Assembly: GCA_009788135.1 (NCBI GenBank)
Contig: WQSA01000011.1
Location: 679 to 13,150, forward strand
Length of the DNA: 12,472 nt
Reading direction: 5' to 3'
Origin: Candidatus Fibrimonadales bacterium
GTDB lineage: Bacteria; Fibrobacterota; Fibrobacteria; Fibrobacterales; Fibrobacteraceae
A model generated the notes under the pieces. It was not told where the DNA came from, made no database searches, and worked only from the letters and a program-made list of their open reading frames with translations. Positions 1 through 6,866 of this stretch are shown here, piece after piece (positions within the stretch are counted from its first letter, which is position 1; every line of letters starts with the position of its first letter). The translations under genes and the position numbers were made by a program.

Positions 1-195
1 TGCAATAACAAACCGTACAATCCAGCAACGCAATCATGCGACAGCAATAGTTCTGCTTCAAATAAATGCAGCGGAAATATCTACAATCCAGCAACGCATT
101 TCTGTCACACAAATGGCAATACATATTCGTGCGTAAATAAGCCGTACAATCCAGCAACGCATCGTTGCATAGGAAGAAATATAATAGCCAAATGA
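1..195 (+). CDS. C-terminal part of a Cys-repeat protein (5' end outside window)
   Basis: Frame 1 is open from the window edge to TGA at 193-195 and encodes 64 residues. Three units are visible, ending KPYNPATQSC, NIYNPATHFC and KPYNPATHRC. Each unit also has a second Cys before its YNP core, as in NKC and YSC. This is the same unit found 21 times in the protein encoded at 672-3095, so the two are paralogues. All three units read PAT, where the downstream paralogue mostly reads PET. They share an identical 17-base stretch, tacaatccagcaacgca. The protein ends in a short basic tail (RCIGRNIIAK). Two Cys per unit suggests a disulphide-stabilised extracytoplasmic rod, but that is inference. No function is known to me. 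A copy of the intergenic repeat begins 15 bases after the stop. Confidence 0.8.
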   Translation, partial: CNNKPYNPATQSCDSNSSASNKCSGNIYNPATHFCHTNGNTYSCVNKPYNPATHRCIGRNIIAK

Positions 196-210
196 GGTAG
201 CTAAGAGTCA

Positions 211-275
211 CAACCCACCCAAACTCCTCTTCCCTAGGGGTTTGGCGTGGCAACCAAAAGGGAAAAACATAGGAG
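211..275 (+). repeat. Intergenic repeat copy 1, with hairpin and ribosome binding site
   Basis: This 65-base stretch matches 3117-3179 at about 58 of 63 aligned positions, with one 2-base indel. It can fold: CCAC (215-218) and CCAAAC (219-224) pair with GTTTGG (240-245) and GTGG (247-250), leaving C246 bulged. TCCT (225-228) pairs with AGGG (236-239), including one T-G wobble, around the loop 229-235. An invariant A-rich segment (251-269) follows, then AGGAG (271-275), which is the ribosome binding site of the gene starting at 283. No T-run follows the hairpin, so it is not a typical intrinsic terminator. It could be a 5' UTR control element, or a duplicated module carried along with the Cys-repeat genes. 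Confidence 0.75.
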
Positions 276-282
276 TAACACA

Positions 283-675
283 ATGAAAACAATGTTTTCA
301 AAATTCACATTAGCGGCAATCTTTACGCTTGCCTTGGCATTCACAGTTTCCTGTTTTGAAAAAAGCGGCAAAGGTAACAGTACAACAGCAGCTATTACTA
401 TTGATAAGCGAGCTATAGGTACTTGGGAAGATGAGAACGGTAAAATTCATGTTGTTAATCCAGATGGAACTGGGAAAAGTGGGCACTCGGATTTTAAATG
501 TGCATTTTTTTCAGACAAAGTAATTATGTCTTCGGAATCAGAATCCCGTTACTCTAGTAGTAATAAAACTTTTGTGTTAGATTATGTTTTTTCAAAAGAT
601 GGAAAAACATTGATTCTATATAATCCTCTTGGTGCTACTTGGTTAACGAAAAAAGAAACGGAGGGTTCAAAATGA
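283..675 (+). CDS. Small putative lipoprotein, unknown function
   Basis: This encodes 130 residues. The ATG at 283 is chosen because AGGAG (271-275) sits 7 bases upstream and the protein then opens with a clean signal sequence, MKTMFSKFTLAAIFTLAL. Its hydrophobic core is followed by FTVSC with Cys24, a slightly non-canonical lipobox, so lipidation and envelope anchoring are likely but not certain. The in-frame GTG at 247 would add 12 charged residues ahead of the signal and lies inside the conserved repeat. The mature part has IGTWEDENGK, NPDGTGK and SKDGKTLIL, a pattern of beta strands and turns resembling small lipocalin-like lipoproteins. That resemblance is weak and I do not assign a family. 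The stop overlaps the start of the next gene as ATGA (672-675), so the two are probably translationally coupled and may act together. Confidence 0.75.
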   Translation: MKTMFSKFTLAAIFTLALAFTVSCFEKSGKGNSTTAAITIDKRAIGTWEDENGKIHVVNPDGTGKSGHSDFKCAFFSDKVIMSSESESRYSSSNKTFVLDYVFSKDGKTLILYNPLGATWLTKKETEGSK

Positions 676-3095
676 AAACGTTTATTTTGATAGCAGCGAT
701 TGCTTTATTGCCAACGGTATGTTTTGGCCAGTCAATTTATTACCTCCCAGAGGGGCAAGGTTGCGGAACGGTTAATGATTCTGAGATGCTGGTTAAAAAA
801 GGCGATATTTATTATCATCCAAAGACGAATACTCCGTACTCTGGAACGGCTAGGCACGTACACGATTGTCATGCTGTTTCAACATACGAAATGAAAAATG
901 GGAAGAGGCATGGTAAATATACAGGAGGCAATGATGGTTATTCTGAGGTTGGATATTACAAGAACGGCAATAAAGACGGAATATGGAAATATGGTCATTA
1001 TAACGAGCTTGATGGAAGATATATAATAAAAAAAATAGAAAGTTATAAAGATGGCAAGCTGCAAGTTCTAACTAAAGAAGCGGAAAGATCATATCTTGTA
1101 AAAGATTCATTGGAAATGGAAAACAATAGGAAAAAAGCAAAGCAACAAGCAAGCTCATTTTTACAAAAAAATAAAAGTGCAGCGGGCGTTGTTAGCACAA
1201 AAAGCGGTCTGCAATACAAAATATTAACCAAGGGTTCCGGTGACACAGCCAAAGAAGGAGATACTGTAACATTCCACTACATACATACACTTTTAGATGG
1301 CACAAAAATGGGCAGTACCCATGAGCAAAATCAGCCTGCAACCATGGTTCTAAGTAAAAATCGGCTATCCTTAGGCTATACAGAAGTGTTACTTTTAATG
1401 AAAAAAGGCGAGAAAGTTAAAGCCTGGCTTCCAGGTAATCTTTACTTTGGCGAGGAGCAATTTGAATATATTCTCTTGAACAATCCTGCTTATGCATTAT
1501 TTATTTTTGATATGGAACTTTTGGATATTAAAACGGCTAAATGTGACGGAAAGACTTATAATTCTGAAATACAGTTTTGTTATAAGACAACGCATAGAGT
1601 CACAGCCCGTAATGAAAATTATGAAGAAAAACTTTATGACAAATGCGGTGATTTGCAATACAATCCAGAAAGACAGTTCTGCCATACGGATAAAAAGCTT
1701 TATGACAAATGCAACACTAAGCCCTATAATCCAGAAACTCAGATATGTCGTTCAAATAGCGTTTACGACAAATGCGGCGATAAAACTTACAACTCTGAAT
1801 ATAATTTTTGTCATGCGGACAAAGTTTATAACAAATGCGGTGATTTGCAATACAATCCAGAAACTCATTACTGCCGCAGCAAAGATGGCACAACACATAG
1901 CTGTGGCAATAAGCCATACGATCCCGATACACATTTCTGCCATACGGACAAGGCTTACTTAATTTGCGACAAGCCATACAATCCGCAAACACATTTCTGC
2001 TACTATGCTGATAAAAAGATTTATGCCAAATGTGGTGATTTTCAATATTTTCCAGAAACTCAGTTCTGTCATACAGATAAAAAAGCCTATCTCAAATGCG
2101 ATGATTCGTATAATCCAAAAACGCATTTTTGTCGCTTTACCGACAAAAAGATTTATGAAAGATGTGGCGATGAGCAATATGATCCCGAAACTCAGTTCTG
2201 CCATACAGATAAAAAAGTATATCTCAAATGCGATGAGTCTTATGATCTAAAAACACAGTTTTGCTATCTCAATAAAGTTTATGACAAATGCGGCGGCTTG
2301 CAATACAACCCAGATCTGCAAACATGCAATACGGACAAAAAGATTCGCAACAAAGTAGAAAGTATCGCAAATACAAAATGCGATTTAGCCTACGACTCCA
2401 AAACACATTTTTGCCATACGGATAATAAAGCTTACATCAAATGTGCGATTTCATACAGTCCTGAAACGCAGTTCTGTTATCTTAATGTGGTTTACAACAA
2501 ATGCCGTAATATACAATACAATCCTGAAATGCATTTTTGCCATACGGACAATAATCTTTATCTTAAATGCGAGCTGCCATACAATCCCGAAACGCATTTC
2601 TGCCACTATACCGACAAAAAAGTTTATGTCAAATGCAGTAATTCTCCATATAATCCTGATTTGCAATTCTGCCATACAGACAAAAGTGTTCATATGAAAT
2701 GCGGTGGGAAAGCATACAATCCAGAAACGCACCATTGCCGCACTGCAGATGGCACAACGCATACCTGTGGTAACAAGCCATTTGACCCTCAAATGCATCA
2801 GTGCAATAATAATAAAGTTTCTGCTAAATGCGGTAATGAGCAATATAATCCCGAAACACATGTATGTCATTCAAATACACTTTTCCCAAAATGTGGCAAT
2901 GCATTTTACGTTCCACAATCGCAATTCTGCCAGAACAATACTGTAAAAGCGTGTGATGTTAATAAAATAAGAGCCAAAGCTACAAAAGATCAAACCCTTT
3001 ATGTTGAATGTTTAAAAACAGCCAAAAATGCAAATGATCAGAAAAAATGTGCAGATAATTATGTGGCTAAATCTAAAGAACCTTGCGAAAGATGA
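672..3095 (+). CDS. Exported MORN/FKBP/Cys-repeat protein
   Basis: This encodes 807 residues. The ATG at 672 is chosen because GGAGGG (660-665) is 6 bases upstream and a type I signal peptide follows (MKTFILIAAIALLPTVCFGQ). Residues about 56-130 hold MORN/YwqK-like units such as MKNGKRHGKY and YKNGNKDGIW. Residues about 172-288 form an FKBP-type peptidyl-prolyl isomerase domain of the Mip/FklB style, with SGLQYKIL, FHYIHTLLDG, LMKKGEKVKAWLP and FIFDMELLDI. Residues about 291-753 hold 21 units of 20-29 residues with the consensus KCG..(Q/P)YNPETHFCHTDKK.Y, two Cys each. A 50-residue tail has four Cys. Active-site positions in the FKBP domain are changed: the usual FDSS is MGST (213-216), and the usual AYGE is YFGE (258-261). 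Catalysis may therefore be weak or absent. A periplasmic or surface disulphide-rich protein is likely. Its biological role is unknown. Confidence 0.85.
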   Translation: MKTFILIAAIALLPTVCFGQSIYYLPEGQGCGTVNDSEMLVKKGDIYYHPKTNTPYSGTARHVHDCHAVSTYEMKNGKRHGKYTGGNDGYSEVGYYKNGNKDGIWKYGHYNELDGRYIIKKIESYKDGKLQVLTKEAERSYLVKDSLEMENNRKKAKQQASSFLQKNKSAAGVVSTKSGLQYKILTKGSGDTAKEGDTVTFHYIHTLLDGTKMGSTHEQNQPATMVLSKNRLSLGYTEVLLLMKKGEKVKAWLPGNLYFGEEQFEYILLNNPAYALFIFDMELLDIKTAKCDGKTYNSEIQFCYKTTHRVTARNENYEEKLYDKCGDLQYNPERQFCHTDKKLYDKCNTKPYNPETQICRSNSVYDKCGDKTYNSEYNFCHADKVYNKCGDLQYNPETHYCRSKDGTTHSCGNKPYDPDTHFCHTDKAYLICDKPYNPQTHFCYYADKKIYAKCGDFQYFPETQFCHTDKKAYLKCDDSYNPKTHFCRFTDKKIYERCGDEQYDPETQFCHTDKKVYLKCDESYDLKTQFCYLNKVYDKCGGLQYNPDLQTCNTDKKIRNKVESIANTKCDLAYDSKTHFCHTDNKAYIKCAISYSPETQFCYLNVVYNKCRNIQYNPEMHFCHTDNNLYLKCELPYNPETHFCHYTDKKVYVKCSNSPYNPDLQFCHTDKSVHMKCGGKAYNPETHHCRTADGTTHTCGNKPFDPQMHQCNNNKVSAKCGNEQYNPETHVCHSNTLFPKCGNAFYVPQSQFCQNNTVKACDVNKIRAKATKDQTLYVECLKTAKNANDQKKCADNYVAKSKEPCER
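1542..2930 (+). repeat. 21 tandem Cys-rich coding repeats, partly in a 132-base double unit
   Basis: Twenty-one degenerate units of mostly 60-70 bases encode Y-N-P-E-T-H/Q-F-C cores, with final Cys at residues 303, 337, 359, 380, 401, 423, 443, 466, 487, 510, 531, 552, 581, 602, 623, 644, 667, 689, 711, 732 and 753. In the middle a two-unit period is visible: cagataaaaaag recurs at 2074 and 2206, exactly 132 bases (44 codons) apart, and GDxQY-type units alternate with DxSY-type units. A variant unit with DGTTH(S/T)CGNKP occurs twice, with its gatggca starting at 1884 and 2748. The reading frame stays open throughout, so these are protein repeats under selection and not a CRISPR array. Confidence 0.85.
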
Positions 3096-3101
3096 TGAAA
3101 T

Positions 3102-3119
3102 TTGCACAGAACCGTGCAA
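3102..3119 (+). other. Short perfect stem-loop after the Cys-repeat gene
   Basis: TTGCAC (3102-3107) and GTGCAA (3114-3119) form a perfect 6-bp stem with a 6-base loop, starting 7 bases after the stop codon at 3095. It touches the start of the second intergenic repeat. There is no T-run, so intrinsic termination is not supported. The equivalent position before copy 1 has no such stem. It may protect the transcript 3' end, or be chance. Confidence 0.35.
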
Positions 3120-3179
3120 CCCACCCAAACACCGACTCCCTAGGGGTTTGGTGTGGCAACCAAAAGGGAAAAACAGGAG
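3117..3179 (+). repeat. Intergenic repeat copy 2, with hairpin and ribosome binding site
   Basis: This is the second copy of the element at 211-275. The lower stem is retained exactly: CCAC (3121-3124) and CCAAAC (3125-3130) pair with GTTTGG (3146-3151) and GTGG (3153-3156), with T3152 bulged where copy 1 has C. The upper stem is weaker because A3131 faces G3145 and G3134 faces A3142; these changes are not compensatory. The ccctaggggtttgg and ggcaaccaaaagggaaaaac segments are unchanged. The element ends in GGAG (3176-3179), placed 7 bases before an ATG at 3187. It starts 21 bases after the stop of the Cys-repeat gene, much as copy 1 follows the other Cys-repeat gene. Confidence 0.75.
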
Positions 3180-3186
3180 ATGCACT

Positions 3187-3261
3187 ATGAAAGCAACATT
3201 CACCGCAAGCGACAAGCTTGCTTCCAGTAACCAAATCAACCTTGGAGGTTATCATGCTTGA
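3187..3261 (+). CDS. Possible 24-residue leader peptide or gene remnant
   Basis: ATG at 3187 follows GGAG (3176-3179) with good spacing and opens a 24-codon frame (MKATFTASDKLASSNQINLG, then GYHA) ending in TGA at 3259-3261. It occupies the same place relative to the repeat as the lipoprotein gene does after copy 1, and both start ATGAAA. It lacks a hydrophobic core, so it is not a working signal peptide. Its stop overlaps the next start (3254) by 8 bases, and the next gene's ribosome binding site lies inside it. Either a translated leader coupled to the membrane protein gene, or the stub left when the original gene after this repeat was lost. Confidence 0.4.
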   Translation: MKATFTASDKLASSNQINLGGYHA

Positions 3262-3505
3262 ATTGATAAGAACAATATTCCGCAAATTCGTTAGCATTTT
3301 GCTTTTTGTTGATATAATTGGTTGCACCATTGGCGGAGCAATTATAGGGAGTGATTTTAAGCACGGGATACTCGGGTTTAATATCGGATTATTAATCGGC
3401 GTAATCTCTGCTTTAATTTTTGGAGGTCTCTTGGCCACAATCTTGAATATGGACAAAAACCTACAAGAAATTCGCGACCATTTAACTAACAAGCAATGCC
3501 CCTGA
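3254..3505 (+). CDS. Small two-helix membrane protein, unknown function
   Basis: This encodes 83 residues. The ATG at 3254 is supported by GGAGG (3244-3248) 5 bases upstream. An in-frame ATG at 3218 exists but has no such site and would add a polar leader. Residues about 12-33 and 37-64 are hydrophobic and Gly/Ile-rich, for example CTIGGAIIGSD and GLLIGVISALIFGGLL, which predicts two inner-membrane helices joined by a short loop containing SDFKHG. The charged C-terminal tail (MDKNLQEIRDHLTNK) may form a short amphipathic helix. I recognise no named family. The gene overlaps the next one by 10 bases, so coupled expression is likely. A function cannot be assigned from the sequence. Confidence 0.7.
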   Translation: MLELIRTIFRKFVSILLFVDIIGCTIGGAIIGSDFKHGILGFNIGLLIGVISALIFGGLLATILNMDKNLQEIRDHLTNKQCP

Positions 3506-6500
3506 ACATCATTCTACCAATAATACTAATCGCTGCTCATGTAATTCATGCGGCAGCGACAGTCGCCATTCTGGAAATAATCCCCACCAGCGAAGAAGTA
3601 GAACTTTCCCACTCCGAATACCGCCACCTCACCGACGAGCTCCGCACGCATGCCCGAGAAACCCTGCCGCAAAACGCATACAAAATCCTGACAAGAGACA
3701 ACATCCTGCAACTTATACCACCTGACTCCGAAGAAGCTCTGCGCCTCTCCGATGCTTCCGCCATAGAAATCGGCAGGGCAATAGACGCAGAATACATAAC
3801 CCAGGGTTCTATAGGTATGCTTCAAGGAATGCTTGCGCTGACGGTCGAGCTCTACGAATCCAAAAGCGGCAGCATGATTGGAAGCTTCGTAGCCGAAAGC
3901 CATGATGCAAAAGGATTGCTCGGAACTATAAGGGAAAAAGCACAGCCCCTCTTCGCAAAACTCAAACCCAGCCAATCACAAGAATCTGGACCGCTATGGA
4001 TACAGGACGAATGGCGCTTGTCACGCTACCCAAGCTCTGAATGGTACACGGGATTTTCTAGGGACAATGCTTCCAACAGTCCAGGCAAAGAAAAATACGA
4101 AGCGATAGAAAAAGATGCCCAGAAAAAACTCTCCGAAAGCATAATAGTCAACATACAGAGCGTGTCTGCCATTGAAAATACCAGCACGCAAAAACAGACT
4201 GGGCAAAACGTTACCGAAACAATAGACATGAAATACATACAAGAAATAATAAGCACCAGCAATGTCGCTCTTGCCAAAATGGAAACTAGCTCCCACTTTG
4301 ACAAGAAAAACGCCATGCTGTACGGTTTCGCAGCCGTTAAAAAGAAAGACCTTGCGGATTTTTACAAGTTCAATATAAGCTCCTTGTTTTCTCTTGCAGA
4401 AAAAGAATTCGCAATGGCTGAACTTCTGGCAAAGCAGGACAAAAAAGAGATGGCTCTGGATAAAATCAATGCCGTAGAAGGTTCTATTAAAAAAGCGGGC
4501 AACTGGGGGTTTCTATTGCTGATGGTGGAAAGCGACAGTTCATATAGAGCGAAAGAGAAAGATTTTCTGCAAAAGACAATCAGCATGAAAATGCGGCTTC
4601 AGAAAGAAGCTAGCATTACCATATTTGCTCCGCAAGCAACTGGTCTTGCGGCAAACCAGAGCCATCTTCCCGCATTGATACAAAGCGAGCTTGTCGGCAA
4701 CTTCTCTAATTACTCAGGTTTCTCCGTGCTTGACTGGGAACGCCTTGATGATATATATGACAAACTGCACTCTAAACACTATGGCGGCAATGCCGAGGAA
4801 AGACAGGATCTGGGGCAATTATCGCCTACCACCCACTTTATGAGCGGAAAAATAACCAAAACACCAACTGGATACCATCTTCAAATGAACGTCACCAGAA
4901 CCTCCGACAAAATTACGATAGCCTCATATTCGGAGACTTTCACTTTCTGGGAACTGGACAACCTGACGGGCATACGGAGAGCCTCGCTTGACTTGATGCA
5001 AAAAATGGGAGTTACGCTCACGGCAAAAGCACAGGAAGAACTTTCAGGAGCGGCAACCGAAAACCAGGCGAAAGCGAAAACGGCCCTTGCGCGAGGCATT
5101 ATGGCCCAGAGACAGGGAACCGAAGTTGCGGCGCTTAGCTACTATTTTCAGGCTGCAACCTTTGATCCATCTTTGCTGCAGGCGGTGAATAGATCTTCAA
5201 TACTTAATGCCAATATTTTCGGCGGCAGCATTGGCGACAATGTGCGCAACGATATAGCGTGGAGAAAAGAATGGGTGGAGCGGCTCAAGGAGACAGAGCG
5301 GTTTTTCGATAATTTCAACAAGACGGAGTCCATGCCATATACCCTGTTCTACTTGGACAATATCAAGCAGGGAGCGGTCAATTACCAGAACGAAACTGTG
5401 AACATAAGCACGGAAACCTATTTGTATGGCAGCGGAGTTTGGACTCTTTCTATAGAGCGCGCATTGCAGGCTGTGTACGATGGCTTGAATGCAACTGGAA
5501 GAAAAGATGTCTGGGAACTGGGTCGCTGGCCGCACCGCGGCGTTACCGAATTGAATGCTTTTGCTGAGCGGCGCAAGAACTTTTCCGTTGTTTTTGAGCT
5601 TGTGAACAATCAGAACAAGGTTATTGGCAGGCAAACTTTGCAAACAGGAGGTTCTTGGGGATTAAGCTGGGGCGGTCGCCCTGGCATCAATATGTCATCG
5701 CCAGACAGGAAAACTCTGAATTTTCAAAATGTCCGAGCAAATGACATCACCGACAACTTGACCATACGGGTTGCCAGCGTAAACGGCACGGACGCAGAGA
5801 CTGCGGCTATAAACGGCGTTCTGCAGATACGAGCCATTGCCAGATACGAAGCTGATGCGAATGATAGATTTAAATTCGCAAGAGGCGAGATACAGGGTTT
5901 TGCTAGCAGAAATGCTCAAACGGCAGAGCTTGTTATTCCAAATGCTATTTGGGGAGACCCGGTTATTTCCATTGGCAACGGAGCGTTTAGAAATGCTGAA
6001 TTGACCAGCATAACAATAGGTGCAAATATGGTTATAGACGAATCTTCTTTCCCTGCGGGTTTTATTGATTCTTATAATATAAAAGATAAAAAGGCTGATG
6101 TATATACATATTATGAAAATAAATGGCTGAATGAAACTGAGAAAGAGCAAAGGATGGAGCAAATTAGAATGACTGCCTGGAGAGAGCATGAAGAGGAAAT
6201 GAGCAAGCGTATGCGTACGATAAAATTTGGAGCGCGCTTAATATTGGGAGGACCTTTTATGACTGGCAGGCTGGGTTCGGAATTGTTCGATGTGTCTTAC
6301 GCAAATTACGATGAAATGAAAAAATCAAAATGGCGTTGCAGCGGTGAATTAGAATCCATTGGATTAACTCTGAATATTTGGTTCACCGACATAATAGCTA
6401 TTGCCGCAGAATCAAATTACAGTCACATGAACAGTAACTTTTATTACGAGTCTGGTTTTGCAAAAGTTGCAATATCCAGCAATACAATAAATGTTCCTGT

Positions 6501-6789
6501 TTTGCTTAGACTAGGGCCAAGAGAAGGAGGCTATCTTGAAGCAGGATTTCAGTGGGGATTTCCAGTTAAAGCCAATGCGACTGTAAGCAGCAATGGCAAT
6601 TTGTTTAAAGACGAGTTTTCCGACTTTAGAGTGGAACAAGATCATGGGCTTGTCCTCGGATTAGGATTGCGCTTCAGCGATTTCAGCATGGGGTTCAGGG
6701 GCATTTACTATTTGACAAAATTGGATAAATACGGCACAATTGAATCTCCTTGGATATTTGCTTTTACCATAGCATATGATTTTTACTGA
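3496..6789 (+). CDS. Exported CsgG/LpoB-like protein fused to an outer-membrane beta-barrel
   Basis: This encodes 1097 residues. ATG at 3496 is the only plausible start, since an in-frame TAA lies at 3487-3489. No ribosome binding site is visible, so coupling to the overlapping upstream gene is likely. The signal sequence (MPLNIILPIILIAAHVIHAA) has no positive charge at its start, which is unusual. Residues about 22-155 look like a CsgG/FlgO/LpoB-type alpha-beta domain (VAILEIIP, RAIDAEYITQGSI). A similar domain recurs at about 372-500 (ITIFAPQ, HFMSGKITKT). Residues about 527-565 resemble a TPR. Residues about 822-845 match one BspA-type leucine-rich unit (ISIGNGAFRNAELTSITIG). After a charged helical linker, residues about 906-1097 alternate as beta strands and end in FTIAYDFY, a terminal aromatic typical of BAM-inserted barrels. 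Domain names are my reading of patterns; the barrel is the surest. Confidence 0.75.
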   Translation: MPLNIILPIILIAAHVIHAAATVAILEIIPTSEEVELSHSEYRHLTDELRTHARETLPQNAYKILTRDNILQLIPPDSEEALRLSDASAIEIGRAIDAEYITQGSIGMLQGMLALTVELYESKSGSMIGSFVAESHDAKGLLGTIREKAQPLFAKLKPSQSQESGPLWIQDEWRLSRYPSSEWYTGFSRDNASNSPGKEKYEAIEKDAQKKLSESIIVNIQSVSAIENTSTQKQTGQNVTETIDMKYIQEIISTSNVALAKMETSSHFDKKNAMLYGFAAVKKKDLADFYKFNISSLFSLAEKEFAMAELLAKQDKKEMALDKINAVEGSIKKAGNWGFLLLMVESDSSYRAKEKDFLQKTISMKMRLQKEASITIFAPQATGLAANQSHLPALIQSELVGNFSNYSGFSVLDWERLDDIYDKLHSKHYGGNAEERQDLGQLSPTTHFMSGKITKTPTGYHLQMNVTRTSDKITIASYSETFTFWELDNLTGIRRASLDLMQKMGVTLTAKAQEELSGAATENQAKAKTALARGIMAQRQGTEVAALSYYFQAATFDPSLLQAVNRSSILNANIFGGSIGDNVRNDIAWRKEWVERLKETERFFDNFNKTESMPYTLFYLDNIKQGAVNYQNETVNISTETYLYGSGVWTLSIERALQAVYDGLNATGRKDVWELGRWPHRGVTELNAFAERRKNFSVVFELVNNQNKVIGRQTLQTGGSWGLSWGGRPGINMSSPDRKTLNFQNVRANDITDNLTIRVASVNGTDAETAAINGVLQIRAIARYEADANDRFKFARGEIQGFASRNAQTAELVIPNAIWGDPVISIGNGAFRNAELTSITIGANMVIDESSFPAGFIDSYNIKDKKADVYTYYENKWLNETEKEQRMEQIRMTAWREHEEEMSKRMRTIKFGARLILGGPFMTGRLGSELFDVSYANYDEMKKSKWRCSGELESIGLTLNIWFTDIIAIAAESNYSHMNSNFYYESGFAKVAISSNTINVPVLLRLGPREGGYLEAGFQWGFPVKANATVSSNGNLFKDEFSDFRVEQDHGLVLGLGLRFSDFSMGFRGIYYLTKLDKYGTIESPWIFAFTIAYDFY
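6712..6740 (+). promoter_or_regulatory. Candidate sigma-70-type promoter for the CBM9-like/nuo genes
   Basis: A perfect TTGACA (6712-6717) is followed after 17 bases by CACAAT (6735-6740), two mismatches from TATAAT. It lies inside the last codons of the beta-barrel gene, and transcription would start about 120 bases before the CBM9-like gene at 6867. It could be chance in coding DNA. Confidence 0.25.
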
Positions 6790-6866
6790 AAATTTATCCA
6801 AATTTCAACTTCCTGACCTTATAGTGCAAGGCTATGAGCGGATAAAAAAATTCTATTTTCCTCTGT

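Noticed and set aside
211..250. Integron attC site
   Set aside because: The bulged palindrome and gene / palindrome layout are suggestive, but the RYYYAAC and GTTRRRY core boxes are not present and no integrase gene is in the window.
211..250. Intrinsic terminator of the upstream Cys-repeat gene
   Set aside because: The hairpin is GC-containing and long enough, but CAACCAAAAGGG follows it rather than a T-run, on either strand.
242..270. Promoter TTGGCG-N17-AAACAT within repeat copy 1
   Set aside because: The -10 box is poor, it is not improved in copy 2, and transcription would start on top of the ribosome binding site.
247..282. Upstream GTG start for the lipoprotein gene
   Set aside because: It lies inside the conserved intergenic repeat and would place 12 charged or polar residues before a good signal peptide. 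AGGAG is correctly spaced for ATG 283.
2451..2870. Minus-strand open frame across the Cys repeats (139 codons)
   Set aside because: It is a reverse-frame shadow of the repeated YNPETHFC codons, which lack stops on the opposite strand. It has no sensible protein features.
1542..2930. CRISPR-like or satellite array
   Set aside because: The units are degenerate, keep an open reading frame and conserve amino acids rather than bases, with no spacer structure.
5695..6189. Minus-strand open frame of 164 codons inside the beta-barrel gene
   Set aside because: It lies entirely within a clear coding frame, and its composition looks like a complement of the AT-rich linker region.
6788..6806. Weak inverted repeat after the beta-barrel gene as a terminator
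   Set aside because: The stem is almost all A-T with a bulge, and no T-run follows it.
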